Below, one piece after another: positions 63,141 to 64,000 of a stretch of 64,000 nt of DNA (positions are counted from its first letter, which is position 1; the number at the start of each line of letters is the position of its first letter). Origin of the DNA: Odontesthes bonariensis (taxonomy: Eukaryota; Chordata; Actinopteri; Atheriniformes; Atherinopsidae); contig NC_134515.1 in the NCBI RefSeq assembly GCF_027942865.1, positions 20,606,227-20,670,226 of the forward strand. Direction: 5' to 3'. Both the position numbers and the translations under genes were made by a program. The notes below the pieces were generated by a model, which saw only the letters and a program-made list of their open reading frames with translations, was not told the origin of the DNA and made no database searches.

Positions 63141-64000
63141 TTACATTCATGCAAAGTGAGCAGTGTAAACGTTACCTGCCTTCTGCAGCCATCACCTCAA
63201 TCCAAGCCCTGGCTTTTGTGCTGCACCTAATTCTCTTATTCTCCCACTTCCTGGTGCCATTTGTTTCCAGTTTTCCCAACTCCATTTTATTCTGTCGTTT
63301 TCATCTTATTCCCATCTTCTGGCATGACAGTAAGTGTTTAAAGGTGTAAATAAATCTGTTAAATCTCCGGCTTTTTGCTTTATGAGCAAGCAAGTTAGTA
63401 CATCTATGTGTATTCGTTTACCTGTGCTGAAAATAAAACTGCTCTGTCAGTAAAATGACTGAACACAGAAAGCCTAAAGCGAAGTCAAGAAGAGACATCC
63501 ACTTGGTGAGATACAGGCTCGGACATGACTGCGGCTGACATGATGCTCCTTGGACTGAAGCCTAGACATCCACCCAATGGATTTACGACAACGGCCGTGT
63601 GTTCATCTGACAAAATTAATAATCATACAAAGTTTCCACTCAGTCTTCTAAATGATCCGAGGTCTTAAAAAAGAATTATTTAAAAAGCCTTGTTGAAACT
63701 GGCTGATCCAGTCGACTTCACCCGGAATAAACAGGAACCAAAACGTAAGAGAGAATCAGTCATGCAGTAACAGAAAGGTAATGAGTATGTTAGAATCACA
63801 AATAATGTGCTTAATGCCAAAATATCAAAATATGCTTTTGAAGTTATCCTGTGTGCACATTTACAGTCAGTATTTCAGACCCTCACAAGCAATTTTGACC
63901 AAAAAATGAAGCTGAGAGCTTTCCCATGTTGAGAAGTAGCTACTTTCTTAGACAGAGAAAAGCATGCACATGTCACATAAACAGTTGGAATGAGTGCATC
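63141..64000 (+). other. tnnt2: tnnt2 3' UTR and downstream flank
   Basis: No further gene recognised. AATAAA at 63432-63437 is the best poly(A) signal (about 290 bp after the stop). AATAAATC near 63349 and AATAAA near 63726 are alternatives. The window ends before any next gene. Confidence 0.5.

Overview
The window looks like genomic DNA from a ray-finned (teleost) fish. The recognised genes are split into many short exons with GT/AG introns. They encode striated-muscle and epithelial proteins. The spaces between them carry fish-type transposon remnants (Tc1, LINEs with ATCC-type tails, TIR miniature elements) and long CA/TG microsatellites. No operons, CRISPR arrays, rRNA genes or convincing tRNA genes were seen.

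Layout. 1-9 kb: no recognisable gene, two TIR miniature transposons (6236-6597 and a near-perfect foldback at 7897-8579). 9-16.7 kb: the 5' part of an unrecognised minus-strand, Ser/Pro-rich protein gene, with a Tc1 fossil in one intron. 19-21.5 kb: a 5'-truncated LINE split by a TA-flanked DNA element. 24-31.3 kb: csrp1 (two-LIM protein). 32.1-34.4 kb: phlda3 (single coding exon, PH domain), preceded by a p53-type site. 37.8-42.2 kb: tnni1 (slow skeletal troponin I), with a 7-nt coding micro-exon. 45-54.9 kb: lad1 (ladinin-1), whose large intron 10 holds a transposon nest. 55.3-63.4 kb: tnnt2 (cardiac troponin T).

The order csrp1-phlda3-tnni1-lad1-tnnt2, all on one strand, with an oppositely oriented gene beyond csrp1, matches human 1q32.1 (NAV1 / CSRP1-PHLDA3-TNNI1-LAD1-TNNT2). 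The minus-strand gene would sit in the nav1 position, but I could not match its protein to NAV1, so it is left unnamed. tnni1 and tnnt2 encode two subunits of the thin-filament calcium switch. csrp1 encodes a cytoskeletal/nuclear LIM adaptor. lad1 encodes an epithelial cytoskeleton/basement-membrane-associated protein. phlda3 encodes a phosphoinositide-binding Akt antagonist. They are neighbours by old synteny rather than parts of one pathway.

Most interesting signals: an element family with TIR TAGCCTGG and perfect 9-bp target duplications, present as a nest-bearing copy (51040-53233) and as a 79-bp micro-copy (35682-35760); a 19-of-20 p53-type site upstream of phlda3; a non-standard H-X3-C spacing in the second LIM domain of csrp1; the 7-nt micro-exon of tnni1; and paired NAGNAG acceptors in tnnt2. 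Exon limits were read by eye from splice consensus, reading frame and family homology. UTR limits are approximate.
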